Shown: positions 1 to 8,955 of the stretch, one piece after another
Position numbering within the stretch: position 1 is the first letter of the stretch
How the letters are laid out: every line of letters starts with the position of its first letter
DNA from: Pseudomonas versuta
GTDB lineage: Bacteria; Pseudomonadota; Gammaproteobacteria; Pseudomonadales; Pseudomonadaceae
Direction of reading: 5' to 3'
DNA length: 64,000 bases
Assembly (NCBI RefSeq): GCF_001294575.1
Contig: NZ_CP012676.1
Location: 1,364,001-1,428,000 of the forward strand
Notes under the pieces: model-generated
Seen by the model: the letters and a program-made list of their open reading frames with translations, nothing else
Told to the model about the DNA's origin: nothing
Databases searched by the model: none
Position numbers and translations under genes: made by a program

Positions 1-347
1 CCTGCAAAATGCTGCATGCCCTGGAAGTGCCCATCCTGCTGGTTTCGGTATTCAAATACATTTCGCTCAACTTCGACTCCCGGCTGTCCGCCTCTATTTA
101 TCTGGTGGGATTTCAGTTCGCCCAACAATTGACCGCTATGCTGCTCTCGCCGCTGGTGGGCTACGGCTACGACCATTTCGGCTTCTCCAGCGTTTACGTG
201 CTAATGGCTGGCCTGGTGGGCGCCTGCCTGTTGCTGTCATGGAACCTGTTGCGCAAGGACCCTGCGCGCAATCCCTCTAAAAACACGGTTGCCGAAGCGC
301 TGGAGCTGCCTGCCATTGCTCAGTCCGTCACCCGTTACGAACCCTAG
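1..347 (+). CDS. cscB: Sucrose permease, LacY/CscB family (C-terminal part)
   Basis: This is the C-terminal end of an oligosaccharide:H+ symporter of the major facilitator superfamily; the reading frame is open at the left edge of the window, so the start lies outside. The visible part begins with CKMLHALEVP, the LacY/CscB motif that precedes the penultimate transmembrane helices, and contains FKYISLNFDSRLSASIYLV and two or three hydrophobic helices before a polar tail. It would import sucrose across the inner membrane. It sits 13 bases before a sucrose hydrolase gene, which supports a sucrose rather than lactose substrate. The stop is TAG at 345. The family assignment is firm; the substrate is inferred from the neighbour. 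Confidence 0.85.
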   Translation, partial: CKMLHALEVPILLVSVFKYISLNFDSRLSASIYLVGFQFAQQLTAMLLSPLVGYGYDHFGFSSVYVLMAGLVGACLLLSWNLLRKDPARNPSKNTVAEALELPAIAQSVTRYEP

Positions 348-360
348 AAAGGATCAAGCC

Positions 361-1836
361 ATGCATGCTGTACTGCTGGACGAAGCGAATCGTGCCATCG
401 AAAAAACACTCCCCGCACGGGGTAACGACTATCGCCCCGGCTATCATCTGGCGCCGCCTGCGGGATGGATGAACGACCCCAACGGGCTGGTCTTTTTTCG
501 CGGTGAATACCACGTGTTTTACCAGCATCATCCGTATTCGGTGCACTGGGGGCCGATGCACTGGGGGCACGCCAAGAGCAGCGACCTGGTGCATTGGGAA
601 CATCTGCCCATCGCACTGGCGCCGGGTGACAGCTATGACCGTGACGGCTGTTTTTCAGGCTCGGCGGTGGTCGCGCACGACAGGCTTTATCTGATCTATA
701 CCGGGCACACCTGGTTGGGTGCGCCGGGCGATGACAGCAATATTCACCAGGTCCAGTGCCTGGCCAGCAGCACCGATGGCCTGTCGTTCAGCAAGCACGG
801 GCCGGTTATCGAGGCCGCGCCGGACCCGCAGACCCTGCATTTTCGCGACCCCAAGGTGTGGATGCGCGAAGGGCAGTGGTGGATGGCGCTGGGGGCTCGT
901 CACGGCGACGACCCGCAGCTGCTGCTCTATCGTTCAGATGACCTGTATCACTGGGACTACCTGGGCTGCGCCTTGCAAGGTCAGCGCGAGGCCGATGGCT
1001 ACATGTGGGAATGTCCGGACCTATTCGAGCTCGATGGCTGCGACGTATTTCTCTATTCGCCCCAGGGGCTCAAACCCAGTGGCTATGACAACTGGAACAA
1101 ATTCCAGAACAGCTATCGAATGGGCCAGCTGGACGACAGGGGGCGTTTCAGTGAATGCGGGAAGCTCTACGAACTCGATCACGGTCACGATTTCTATGCT
1201 GCGCAGACCCTGCTGGCGCCGGACGGGCGCCGCCTGCTGTGGGCGTGGATGGATATGTGGGACAGCCCGATGCCGAGTCAGGCGCATCACTGGTGCGGCG
1301 CGCTGTCGTTGCCTCGGGAGTTGAGCCGTCATGGCGAACGGTTGCGTATGCGTCCGGCCCGCGAGCTCCAAGCGCTAAGGCGCGAACATTGGGCGCTGCA
1401 GGTCGGCGCGGTCGAATCCTGCAGCCACACCCTCCAGCTTCGGGGGGCGTTGCTGGAGATTGAGCTGGAACTGGATCTGGCCGCCAGCAACGCAGAGCGC
1501 TTTGGTCTGGCGTTGCGCTGCAGCGAGGACGGGCGGGAGCAGACCTTGCTGTATTTCGACGCCATGGCCCGGCGCCTGGTGCTCGACCGGCAACACTCGG
1601 GAGCGGGAGTGAGCGGTGTTCGCAGCATTGCGGTGAGCCTGTCGCAGACGCGGATTGCATTGCGGATTTTTCTCGACCGGTCCTCGATCGAGGTGTTCGT
1701 CGATGACGGCGCCTACAGCTTGAGCAGCCGGATTTATCCCGGGCCGGACAGCCTGGCGGTCCGTGCTTTTGCGGTCAACGGGGCAGGGGTACTGGGTAAC
1801 GCCCAGGCCTGGGAACTGGCCGACCTGCAACTCTGA
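361..1836 (+). CDS. cscA: Sucrose-6-phosphate hydrolase / sucrase, GH32
   Basis: A 491-residue glycoside hydrolase family 32 enzyme (invertase type) that hydrolyses sucrose to glucose and fructose in the cytoplasm. The three family signatures are present: WMNDPNG at about residues 36-42 (Asp39 is the nucleophile), FRDP at 161-164 and WECPDLF with acid/base Glu217. A C-terminal beta-sandwich domain follows. The reading frame extends upstream to 289, but the ATG at 361 is preferred because AGAAAGGA lies just before it and the start then follows the cscB stop. No signal peptide is seen, which fits import of intact sucrose by the upstream permease. Family certain; preference for free over phosphorylated sucrose is inferred from the permease. 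Confidence 0.93.
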   Translation: MHAVLLDEANRAIEKTLPARGNDYRPGYHLAPPAGWMNDPNGLVFFRGEYHVFYQHHPYSVHWGPMHWGHAKSSDLVHWEHLPIALAPGDSYDRDGCFSGSAVVAHDRLYLIYTGHTWLGAPGDDSNIHQVQCLASSTDGLSFSKHGPVIEAAPDPQTLHFRDPKVWMREGQWWMALGARHGDDPQLLLYRSDDLYHWDYLGCALQGQREADGYMWECPDLFELDGCDVFLYSPQGLKPSGYDNWNKFQNSYRMGQLDDRGRFSECGKLYELDHGHDFYAAQTLLAPDGRRLLWAWMDMWDSPMPSQAHHWCGALSLPRELSRHGERLRMRPARELQALRREHWALQVGAVESCSHTLQLRGALLEIELELDLAASNAERFGLALRCSEDGREQTLLYFDAMARRLVLDRQHSGAGVSGVRSIAVSLSQTRIALRIFLDRSSIEVFVDDGAYSLSSRIYPGPDSLAVRAFAVNGAGVLGNAQAWELADLQL

Positions 1837-1939
1837 ACCGCCTGACGGGCCGTTCGTGGCTGCTGCTGCCGGCAGCGTGTTGTCATGCTTTTGCCAGACA
1901 TGACATGATGCCCGGCCTCATAAGCAATGGCACCCGCGA

Positions 1940-2938
1940 ATGGCTTCAGTTAAAGATGTCGCACGGCTGGCGGGGGTTTCCTTCATGACAGTGTCCAGGG
2001 CGCTCAATACCCCGGAAAAACTCAATCAGGAAACCCTGACCAAAGTTCGTCAGGCAATCGAGACTCTGGGCTACGTTCCCAGCCTTTCTGCCCGCAAGAT
2101 CCGTGGCGGTCATTCCAGCGGCAAGACCATCGGCGTCTTCGCACTGGATACCGCGACCACTCCCTTCGCCGTGGAAATGCTCCTGTCCATGGAGCGCACC
2201 GCCCGTGAAAACGGCTGGAACGTTTTCATCCTCAACGTGTTTGAAACACCGCCGAGCCAGCAGGCCATCGACCTGATGCTGGCCCATCAACCCGACGGGA
2301 TCATCTTCAGCGCCATGCAGTTACGCACCGTCGAGATTCCTGCGGTACTGCGCAGCCTGCCGCTGGTGCTGAGCAATTGCATCAGTTCAGAACCCGGCGT
2401 GGCCTGTTACATACCCGATGATGCAGACGGTCAGTATCAAGCCGTGCGCCAGGCGCTCAAACGCGGTTACCGCAAACCGCTGTGCATCAACCTGCCGCAC
2501 GCCAGCCTGGCCTGGGAGCCGCGCCAGCTGGGATTGCGACGTGCCCTGACAGAGGCTGGCATGTCTGGCGATGACGTTGCTCAATTCAGCCTGTCGACCG
2601 ATGACGCCTACCAGGAAACGATTGCAGTGCTGGAGCAGCAATTGCAGGGGGTAAACGCCAAACCGCCTTTCGACCTGCTGGTGTGCGGCAACGACCGCAT
2701 TGCTTTGGTCGCTTATCAGTACTTGCTCAGCCGGGGTTTGCGTATTCCGCAGGATGTGGCGGTGCTGGGTTACGACAACATGATCGGTGTTGCCGAGTTG
2801 TTCTATCCGCCGCTGAGTACGGTGCAATTGCCCTATTACGAGATGGGGCGCCGGGCCGCCCAGTATGTGATTGAAGGCAGCAACGAGTCGGTGATTCACC
2901 GGGTTGAATGCCCTCAGGTTGAGCGTGAGTCCTGTTGA
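1940..2938 (+). CDS. cscR: LacI-family repressor of sucrose genes
   Basis: A 332-residue LacI/GalR regulator. The N-terminal helix-turn-helix reads SVKDVARLAGVSFMTVSRALN, followed by the hinge helix and a periplasmic-binding-protein-like effector domain (GVFALD, CGNDRIALVAYQYLLSRG, PQDVAVLGYDN). It lies 103 bases downstream of the GH32 gene in the same direction, so it is the likely local repressor of cscBA, released by a sucrose-derived sugar. Its operator would lie upstream of cscB, outside this window. LacI-family membership is certain; the cscR name rests on position. Confidence 0.85.
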   Translation: MASVKDVARLAGVSFMTVSRALNTPEKLNQETLTKVRQAIETLGYVPSLSARKIRGGHSSGKTIGVFALDTATTPFAVEMLLSMERTARENGWNVFILNVFETPPSQQAIDLMLAHQPDGIIFSAMQLRTVEIPAVLRSLPLVLSNCISSEPGVACYIPDDADGQYQAVRQALKRGYRKPLCINLPHASLAWEPRQLGLRRALTEAGMSGDDVAQFSLSTDDAYQETIAVLEQQLQGVNAKPPFDLLVCGNDRIALVAYQYLLSRGLRIPQDVAVLGYDNMIGVAELFYPPLSTVQLPYYEMGRRAAQYVIEGSNESVIHRVECPQVERESC

Positions 2939-3150
2939 GCACGATGCTGCATGGCCTTGTCCATTCAGCGTGCAGGTTTTTTCGCCGGGCCTGAGGTTGA
3001 TTCTGCCGGGCAGCGGAGTAATAAAAAAATCGCCGCTACTGGCGCCCGGCAAGCGTATCTTCGAGTTGTTCGCCCATCCTGAACTGCACGGCGCCAGTGC
3101 AATCCATATAGGTTGGTGAACCGCGCAATTGAACCCCGGGAGTATCAAGC

Positions 3151-3993
3151 ATGACTGATTACGTACCACCCAAGGTCTGGACCTGGAACAGGGAAAACGG
3201 CGGGGCATTCGCCAGTATCAACCGGCCGGTGGCCGGCGCTACCCATGACAAGGAGCTGCCGGTGGGGCGGCATCCGCTGCAGTTGTATTCCCTGGCAACG
3301 CCCAACGGCCAGAAGGTCACCATTTTACTGGAAGAGCTGCTGGCCCTCGGTCATCAAGGGGCGGAGTACGACGCCTGGCTGATCAAGATCGGTGACGGCG
3401 ATCAGTTTGGCAGCGGCTTCGTCGCAGTAAACCCGAACTCCAAGATTCCGGCGCTGATGGATCACAGCGGGGCAAAACCCGTGCGCATCTTCGAGTCAGG
3501 CGCGATCTTGCTGTACCTCGCCGAAAAGTTCCGGGCGTTTGTGCCAACCGAGCCGGCGGCCCGTGCCGAGTGCCTTTCCTGGCTGTTCTGGCAGATGGGC
3601 AGTGCGCCTTATCTGGGAGGCGGTTTTGGCCATTTCTATGCTTACGCGCCGGTGAAGATCGAGTACGCCATCGACCGCTTTGCCATGGAGGTCAAACGTC
3701 AGCTGGACGTGCTGGACAAGCAGCTGGCAGTGAACGAATACGTCGCGGGGGATCAATACACCATCGCCGACATGGCGATCTGGCCCTGGTACGGCGGCCT
3801 GCTCAAAGGCCGGTTGTATGAAGCCGCGCAGTTCCTCTCGGTGCAGGACTATCGGCATGTGATGCGCTGGGCCGATGCTATTGAAGCGCGGCCTGCGGTC
3901 CAGCGTGGACGCCGGGTCAACTGTACCTGGGGCGAGCCTTCGCAGCAGTTGCCCGAGCGTCATGAGGCAAGTGATTTCGACGCGGGCACCTGA
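3151..3993 (+). CDS. yghU: Glutathione S-transferase / disulfide-bond oxidoreductase, YghU type
   Basis: A 280-residue nu-class GST-like protein. The N-terminal extension (VPPKVWTWNRENGGAFASINRPVAGATHDKELPVG) is typical of E. coli YghU and carries the sequence that wraps round the thioredoxin fold. The active-site segment ATPNGQKVTILLEEL follows, then the G-site motif FESGAILLYLAEKF and a helical C-terminal domain. Members bind two glutathiones and reduce disulfides or hydroperoxides in the cytoplasm. It appears to be a single gene with its own start (ATG after GGGAGTATCAAGC). No link with the sucrose genes is evident. Confidence 0.88.
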   Translation: MTDYVPPKVWTWNRENGGAFASINRPVAGATHDKELPVGRHPLQLYSLATPNGQKVTILLEELLALGHQGAEYDAWLIKIGDGDQFGSGFVAVNPNSKIPALMDHSGAKPVRIFESGAILLYLAEKFRAFVPTEPAARAECLSWLFWQMGSAPYLGGGFGHFYAYAPVKIEYAIDRFAMEVKRQLDVLDKQLAVNEYVAGDQYTIADMAIWPWYGGLLKGRLYEAAQFLSVQDYRHVMRWADAIEARPAVQRGRRVNCTWGEPSQQLPERHEASDFDAGT

Positions 3994-4484
3994 TCGGTCA
4001 TCAGCCGTCGCTCGACGCTTTATTGACCTGACGGGCAGCCGCTTCCAGGCGCTGCCCACATAAACGGATCAAGCCCGGGCCGGCGCTTACCCTTGCGGAC
4101 CGTCCGGGTTTTATCCTTGCAATCAGGGTTTTTATCCCTTATAGCTAAAAGGCATTCATAACTAAAAGAGGCTGGATCAGCCCCCATGCACGAGAACACA
4201 CGTATCTTTCGCTTTTCAGCCCCCCGTCCTGCGCATCGCAGTGATGGACATGGGCCCAACCTGAAATCCTCTGCGTTTACCGCTTTTCCTTGTGCCAATG
4301 CACAGCTCTCCAGACGCTATCAATACCAGCCAATTCTGCCACACGACGTGCTGGTGGCCTTTAAACGCAAGCGTTCGTTCCCTCCACCTGCAGCTTGACG
4401 CCTGAACTCTTTCTCCCGTTGCCTGCGGCTATAGCCGTGCGGGTCGGGTGTGTTTTTTCTGCGTTTATCTGTCGAGGGAATTCA
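3994..4484. other. Gene-free interval before the flavin monooxygenase gene
   Basis: About 490 bases with no credible gene. A 70-codon open frame at 4186-4398 lacks a ribosome binding site and resembles no family I know. The AT-richer stretch around 4110-4170 (TTTTTATCCCTTATAGC, CATTCATAACTAAAAG) could hold promoter elements for the downstream monooxygenase gene, but no specific operator is recognised. Confidence 0.4.
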
Positions 4485-5864
4485 ATGTCTATTCGTGTCG
4501 CTATTATCGGTGCCGGCCCTAGTGGCCTGGCGCAACTGCGCGCCTTTCAATCCGCACATGCCAAAGGTGCACCCATGCCGCATGTGGTTTGCTTCGAGAA
4601 GCAGGCCGACTGGGGCGGGATGTGGAACTACACCTGGCGCACCGGCCTTGATGAGCACGGCGAGCCGGTCCACGGCAGCATGTACCGCTACCTGTGGTCC
4701 AACGGTCCGAAGGAATGCCTGGAGTTTTCCGACTACAGCTTCGATGAGCATTTCGGCCGCCCGATCTCTTCTTATCCACCCCGTGAAGTGCTTTGGGATT
4801 ACATCCAGGGTCGGGTAAACAAGGCCGGTGTGCGTGATTACATCCGCTTCAATACGGCGGTCAAGCACGTCAGTTTCGATCAGGCCACCCGGGAATTTAC
4901 CGTCACATCCCACGACTACAGCCGCCAGCAGAACGTGACTGAGACCTTCGATTTTGTGGTCGTGGCCAGCGGCCATTTCTCCACGCCGAATGTACCTGCC
5001 TTCGAGGGTTTCGAGCGCTTCTCGGGGCGAATCATGCACGCTCACGACTTCCGCGAAGCCACCGAGCTCAAGGGCAAGGACCTGTTGATTGTGGGCAGCA
5101 GCTACTCGGCTGAAGACATCGGCTCGCAGTGCTACAAGTACGGTGCGCGCTCGATCACCAGTGCCTACCGCACCCAGCCGATGGGCTATAAGTGGCCCAA
5201 AAACTGGGAGGAACGCCCGCAATTGAGCAAGGTGGACGGCGACATGGCGTACTTTGTCGACGGATCGAGCAAGCGGGTGGACGCAATCATTCTGTGCACC
5301 GGCTACAAGCACCACTTTCCCTTCCTGTCCGAGGAACTGACCCTGCAGACGGCCAACCGGCTGTGGCCCGCAGAGCTCTATCAAGGGGTGATATGGGAAG
5401 ACAACCCGCAATTGATCTACCTCGGCATGCAGGACCTCTGGTACAGCTTCAACCTGTTCGACGCCCAGGCCTGGTTTGCCCGTGACTACATGCTGGGGCG
5501 TATTACCCTGCCTGAGCAGGCGGCCATGAAGGCCGACAGTGCCCGCTGGCGTGCCCGGGAAGAAAGCCTGGAGTCCACGGCCTCGATGTACGAATTCCAG
5601 GGCAGCTACATCAAGCACCTGATCGACCAGACCGACTATCCAAGCTTCGATATCGATGCCGTCAACCGGATATTCCTCAAGTGGAAGACCGACAAGAAGC
5701 ACGACATCATGGGTTATCGCGACAAGTCCTATCGTTCGGTGATCACCGGTACGGCGGCGGTCCCGCACCATACCCGCTGGTTGCAGGCGCTGGACGACTC
5801 GATGGACGAGTACCTGCGCGAAACCCGGGCCAAGGGCGACGTCAACGCCCTGTATCAGCGCTAA
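4485..5864 (+). CDS. Flavin-containing monooxygenase, trimethylamine monooxygenase-like
   Basis: A 459-residue class B flavin monooxygenase. The FAD site GAGPSG is at residues 9-14, the FMO fingerprint ([11 protein letters not shown]) at about 180, and the NADPH site VGSSYSAED at about 203-211. Length and C-terminus ([26 protein letters not shown]) resemble bacterial Tmm enzymes, which oxidise trimethylamine to its N-oxide. The frame opens at 4395, but the ATG at 4485 is chosen because GAGGGAA precedes it and FAD-site spacing is then normal. No downstream TMAO demethylase or TMAO transporter is present, so the substrate (trimethylamine, another amine or a sulfide) remains open. Confidence 0.8.
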   Translation: MSIRVAIIGAGPSGLAQLRAFQSAHAKGAPMPHVVCFEKQADWGGMWNYTWRTGLDEHGEPVHGSMYRYLWSNGPKECLEFSDYSFDEHFGRPISSYPPREVLWDYIQGRVNKAGVRDYIRFNTAVKHVSFDQATREFTVTSHDYSRQQNVTETFDFVVVASGHFSTPNVPAFEGFERFSGRIMHAHDFREATELKGKDLLIVGSSYSAEDIGSQCYKYGARSITSAYRTQPMGYKWPKNWEERPQLSKVDGDMAYFVDGSSKRVDAIILCTGYKHHFPFLSEELTLQTANRLWPAELYQGVIWEDNPQLIYLGMQDLWYSFNLFDAQAWFARDYMLGRITLPEQAAMKADSARWRAREESLESTASMYEFQGSYIKHLIDQTDYPSFDIDAVNRIFLKWKTDKKHDIMGYRDKSYRSVITGTAAVPHHTRWLQALDDSMDEYLRETRAKGDVNALYQR

Positions 5865-5955
5865 GCCCGGGCGAGCCCCCTGACTTTGGCATATTCTGTC
5901 CCGCAGAAATTTACCGCTGACTGCCTGCGGGATGAATCTATCAAGGGGGTTTCAC

Positions 5956-6417
5956 ATGGTGCGCATTGAATGGCTCGACCGGCAAATGGCCCAATGCAAC
6001 GAGATGGCGCAATGGATTCATCAGGAATTCAGTTACGAGTATGCCCATCAGTCTCTTGCAAGCTGGCAGCAGGAGTTCTCTGCCGGTCAGCAGGACGGCC
6101 GCTGGAAGTGCCTGGTCGCCATGGAGGGCGACCAGCTGCTGGGGGGCGCTGCGCTTGCCAGCAATGACTTGGCCGACCGGCCCGATCTTGGACCGTGGCT
6201 GGCGTGTGTATTCGTCGCGCCAGAGGCCCGCAGGACCGGGCTCGCAGCGCAGTTGATCGAAGGGATCTGCGACCATGCAAGGGACACCGGGATCACTACC
6301 CTGTACCTGCACACTCACAGCCAGAGTGATTACTACGCCCGGTTTGGCTGGGAAGTAGTGGAACATTTCCAGGCCTGGGGTAAAGAGCAATGCCTGATGT
6401 CCCGCCGTTTAAAGTGA
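5956..6417 (+). CDS. GNAT-family N-acetyltransferase
   Basis: A 153-residue single-domain acetyltransferase. The acetyl-CoA pyrophosphate-binding segment is VFVAPEARRTGLAAQLIEGI, and the C-terminal signature is TLYLHTHSQSDYYARFGWEVVEHF. The ATG at 5956 is preferred over one at 5932 because AAGGGGGT lies six bases upstream. It follows the monooxygenase gene by about 90 bases and may be cotranscribed. The acceptor substrate cannot be told from sequence. Confidence 0.8.
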   Translation: MVRIEWLDRQMAQCNEMAQWIHQEFSYEYAHQSLASWQQEFSAGQQDGRWKCLVAMEGDQLLGGAALASNDLADRPDLGPWLACVFVAPEARRTGLAAQLIEGICDHARDTGITTLYLHTHSQSDYYARFGWEVVEHFQAWGKEQCLMSRRLK

Positions 6418-6430
6418 TCGGCTGCGCCCC

Positions 6431-6886
6431 TCAATCGCCCGTTACTTGCCGGTTCTCTTCATAGCGCAGCCAGCCGGCCAGCAAAGGGCCTTTGTCCGCA
6501 CGGTCGTTTGGGTGGGCACGACCTTCAAGCACGGGCACTTCTGCGAAATCAAAGGGGCTCATGTTTTCGATACAGGCAATGTTCACCCCGTACTGATGGG
6601 GTGAAGAGCGGCGCTGGTGAAAGGTATAGATGCCACAGCGCGAGCAGAAGTAATGCCGCGCTTCTTTCTTGTTGAACTGGTAGAGCGTCAGCGCATCCTT
6701 GCCCTGCAGCACCTCGATGTCTGCCAGGTTGGCCGACACCGCTACCGAGCCGCGCATACGGCAATAGGAACAATTGCATCGGCGTACCGTGTTCAGGCCA
6801 TCGGTCAGGCGTAGCCTGAAACGCACGGTGCCGCAATGGCAGGCGGCCAGGTAAACAGGGCGGTTATCGACGGTGGTGGTGCTCAT
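6431..6886 (-). CDS. GFA/CENP-V domain zinc protein
   Basis: A 151-residue protein of the Gfa family (glutathione-dependent formaldehyde-activating enzyme fold). Zinc ligands are visible as CHCGTVRF near the N-terminus, CNCSYCRMRG about 20 residues later and FCSRCGIYTF in the middle. Most family members have no proven enzymatic role, and true Gfa activity should not be assumed. It is convergent with the GNAT gene, whose stop is 13 bases away. Confidence 0.8.
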   Translation of the reverse strand: MSTTTVDNRPVYLAACHCGTVRFRLRLTDGLNTVRRCNCSYCRMRGSVAVSANLADIEVLQGKDALTLYQFNKKEARHYFCSRCGIYTFHQRRSSPHQYGVNIACIENMSPFDFAEVPVLEGRAHPNDRADKGPLLAGWLRYEENRQVTGD

Positions 6887-7185
6887 GACAGGCCTCGCTG
6901 GTAACAGGAAGATGGACTCGGTGCTCGCTGGCCTAGGGTTACATGGCCAGGAAGCGCAGCCTGCGGACTGATCACGCAGGTATTTTCACCCTTCGGCAAT
7001 CTGTCATATCCGGTGTCACTTCACTACAGGCAGTAGGCAGTCCACCCTTTTTCGTTCCGGCAGGAATTACTCAAGCTCAGCGCTATTCAGTGCGTCCAAT
7101 CCCGAATAAAAATATTGAGTTCGGACGCGCACTGAATCAGTTTGTTACTGGCGCTACCCGCATAGGGAGATGAGCACTGTTTAGG
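6887..7185. other. Gene-free interval
   Basis: About 300 bases between the GFA gene and the end of the rpiR-like gene. The open frames here have no start signal or family resemblance. No terminator hairpin or repeat was recognised. Confidence 0.35.
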
Positions 7186-8064
7186 TTATTTAAAGCGCAT
7201 CTCGTTCAGTCGTTGTTTCATTTGGGTGATGCGGTGTTGGTGGTCGTCGTTGCGGCGCAGTGCCACGGCGGTGGACAGTACGTCTATGACCACCAGTGCC
7301 GCAATGCGTGAAATGGTCGGGGTGTACAGGCTGGTGTTTTCCAGGGTCTCGACCACGAGCGAAACGTCGCAGTAGCGCAGCAGCGGTGCTTCTTGCGCGC
7401 CGACAATCCCGATGACTTTCGCGCCGTTCTCATGTGCGGCGCGGGCCACGTCGCCGAGGGAGAGGGTCATGCCGGTGTTGGAGATCAGCACCGCCACATC
7501 GCCGGGCTTGAGCATCGAGGCGACCATAATCTGCTGGTGTGCGTCGGTTTGTGCACCGCACGGCACGCCGAACAGTGGAAACTTTTGCGCACCATCCAGT
7601 GCAACGATGCCAGAGGCGCCAAAGCCGAAGAATTCGATGCGCTGGGTATCGGCCAGCAGTTCAATCGCTTTGCTCAGTTGCTCCTTGTCCAGGTGATGGC
7701 GCGCCCAGTCGAGGCTGGTGAGGGTGTAGTCGAAGATCTTTTCCACGACTTCATCGGCAGTGTCGCTGTCGAGCAGCACCGAATGCGTAGCGGGCGTGCC
7801 CAATGCCAAACTTTGGGCCAGGCGCAATTTGAAGTCCGGGTAGCCCGAGCAACCAATCGCATTGCAAAAGCGCAGCACGGTCGGCTGGCTGACCAGCGCC
7901 TTGCGGGCGACGTCGGCGACGGTGTCGGTGAGGATCTGTCGGGGTTCGGCGAGCACCACATCGGCGACCTTGCGATCAGACTTGCGCAGTTCCACGCGCA
8001 GGGTGCGGATCACGTCGAGAATGTTCTGTGTGGGATCACGGGCGAGCGTGCTTTCGCGTGCCAT
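7186..8064 (-). CDS. RpiR/HexR-family regulator with SIS domain
   Basis: A 292-residue transcription factor. Residues about 10-85 form the RpiR HTH_6 domain (LRKSDRKVADVVLAEP, DVARKALVSQPTVLRFCNAIGCSGYPDFKLRLAQ). Residues about 120-260 form a SIS sugar-phosphate sensor domain (FFGFGASGIVALDGAQKF, VLISNTGMTLSLGDVARAA). The ATG at 8064 overlaps the TGA of the upstream lactonase-like gene by one base (TGATG), so it is the last gene of the minus-strand operon. It is the obvious regulator of the divergent catabolic locus; the effector is probably a phosphorylated intermediate. HexR-like proteins bind palindromes ending in TGTA/TACA, which fits the element at 12178-12193. Confidence 0.9.
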   Translation of the reverse strand: MARESTLARDPTQNILDVIRTLRVELRKSDRKVADVVLAEPRQILTDTVADVARKALVSQPTVLRFCNAIGCSGYPDFKLRLAQSLALGTPATHSVLLDSDTADEVVEKIFDYTLTSLDWARHHLDKEQLSKAIELLADTQRIEFFGFGASGIVALDGAQKFPLFGVPCGAQTDAHQQIMVASMLKPGDVAVLISNTGMTLSLGDVARAAHENGAKVIGIVGAQEAPLLRYCDVSLVVETLENTSLYTPTISRIAALVVIDVLSTAVALRRNDDHQHRITQMKQRLNEMRFK

Positions 8065-8951
8065 CAAGTTAGCCTTGGGCGAGCAGATGCGCTCGATCGA
8101 GTGAAATTGAATTGCGTATGCAGTTGTGCTCGCAACAGGTTCAGGGGCAACACCTGGGGGATCCAGCCGTCAATCGTTTCTGGATCTGCCGTGTTAAACG
8201 CAAATAGGCCGTAGTGGTGGGCGATCATAAACGGTATCGCGCAATCTTGGCAAAGCTTGACCGCCTCCTGCAGGTCGAGGTTTCCCGGCACGCCACGGGC
8301 ACTCAGTTCGGCGCAGCGACCGTTGACCGGCAGCAGTGCAATGTCGGCCTGCAGGGCACGCAGTTCCTCGACTTGCCCCGGATACGGGATGGTGTCGCCA
8401 GAATGGAAAATCCGCACGCCATCGATCTCGATCAGATAACCGAGAAAGCGATGGTTGCCCTGCGCATCGCGCTCCAGGGTTTCATGGCAGGCCCGCGCGG
8501 CACTGACCCAAACGCCCGGCAATGCTTCGATGCGTTCACCGGCCTCAATGTCCAGCAGCTGCGAATCGTTGACGCCGATGCGTTGCCGCGCTTCGTCCAG
8601 AGAGGCACGTGGTACCACGAATGACACCTGGGGATTGGTCTGCGCCAGCGGCGCCAGAGTGAGCGGGTCCATGTGGTCGCTGTGGTGGTGGGTGGACAGC
8701 ACCAGGTCGACCCGGCCCAGCCCGTCGACGCTGATCGGCGCCGCTTCCATGCGCTGATGGGCGAGGGGACGTCCCTGGTACTTCTGCGCCAGGTAGTCCG
8801 ACAGATAGGGATCAATCACGATCCGTCGCCCACCGCTCTGAATAATGAATCCTGCCTGCCCCAGCCAATAAAGCGACACGCCGCTGGACGACGTTTGCAG
8901 GTGCTGCGCCAAGGGTGCGTTGAATGCCGTGCGGCGATAGGCAATGGTCAT
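8064..8951 (-). CDS. UlaG-like metallo-beta-lactamase-fold hydrolase
   Basis: A 295-residue MBL-fold protein. The metal motif THHHSDHMD puts His88, His90, Asp92 and His93 at the binuclear site, and a second ligand set appears in FHSGDTIPY. The overall arrangement resembles UlaG, the L-ascorbate-6-phosphate lactonase, so a sugar lactone (possibly phosphorylated) is a reasonable substrate guess. It lies in the minus-strand operon, with its start five bases from the stop of the 2-hydroxyacid dehydrogenase gene and its stop overlapping the regulator start. The fold is sure; lactonase activity is inferred. Confidence 0.78.
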   Translation of the reverse strand: MTIAYRRTAFNAPLAQHLQTSSSGVSLYWLGQAGFIIQSGGRRIVIDPYLSDYLAQKYQGRPLAHQRMEAAPISVDGLGRVDLVLSTHHHSDHMDPLTLAPLAQTNPQVSFVVPRASLDEARQRIGVNDSQLLDIEAGERIEALPGVWVSAARACHETLERDAQGNHRFLGYLIEIDGVRIFHSGDTIPYPGQVEELRALQADIALLPVNGRCAELSARGVPGNLDLQEAVKLCQDCAIPFMIAHHYGLFAFNTADPETIDGWIPQVLPLNLLRAQLHTQFNFTRSSASARPRLT

Positions 8952-8955
8952 GGTC

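Noticed and set aside
16..347. Lactose permease
   Set aside because: LacY-like sequence, but the adjacent GH32 sucrase and LacI-type regulator indicate a sucrose permease.
4186..4398. 70-codon open frame before the monooxygenase
   Set aside because: No start signal, no domain, and composition unlike its neighbours.
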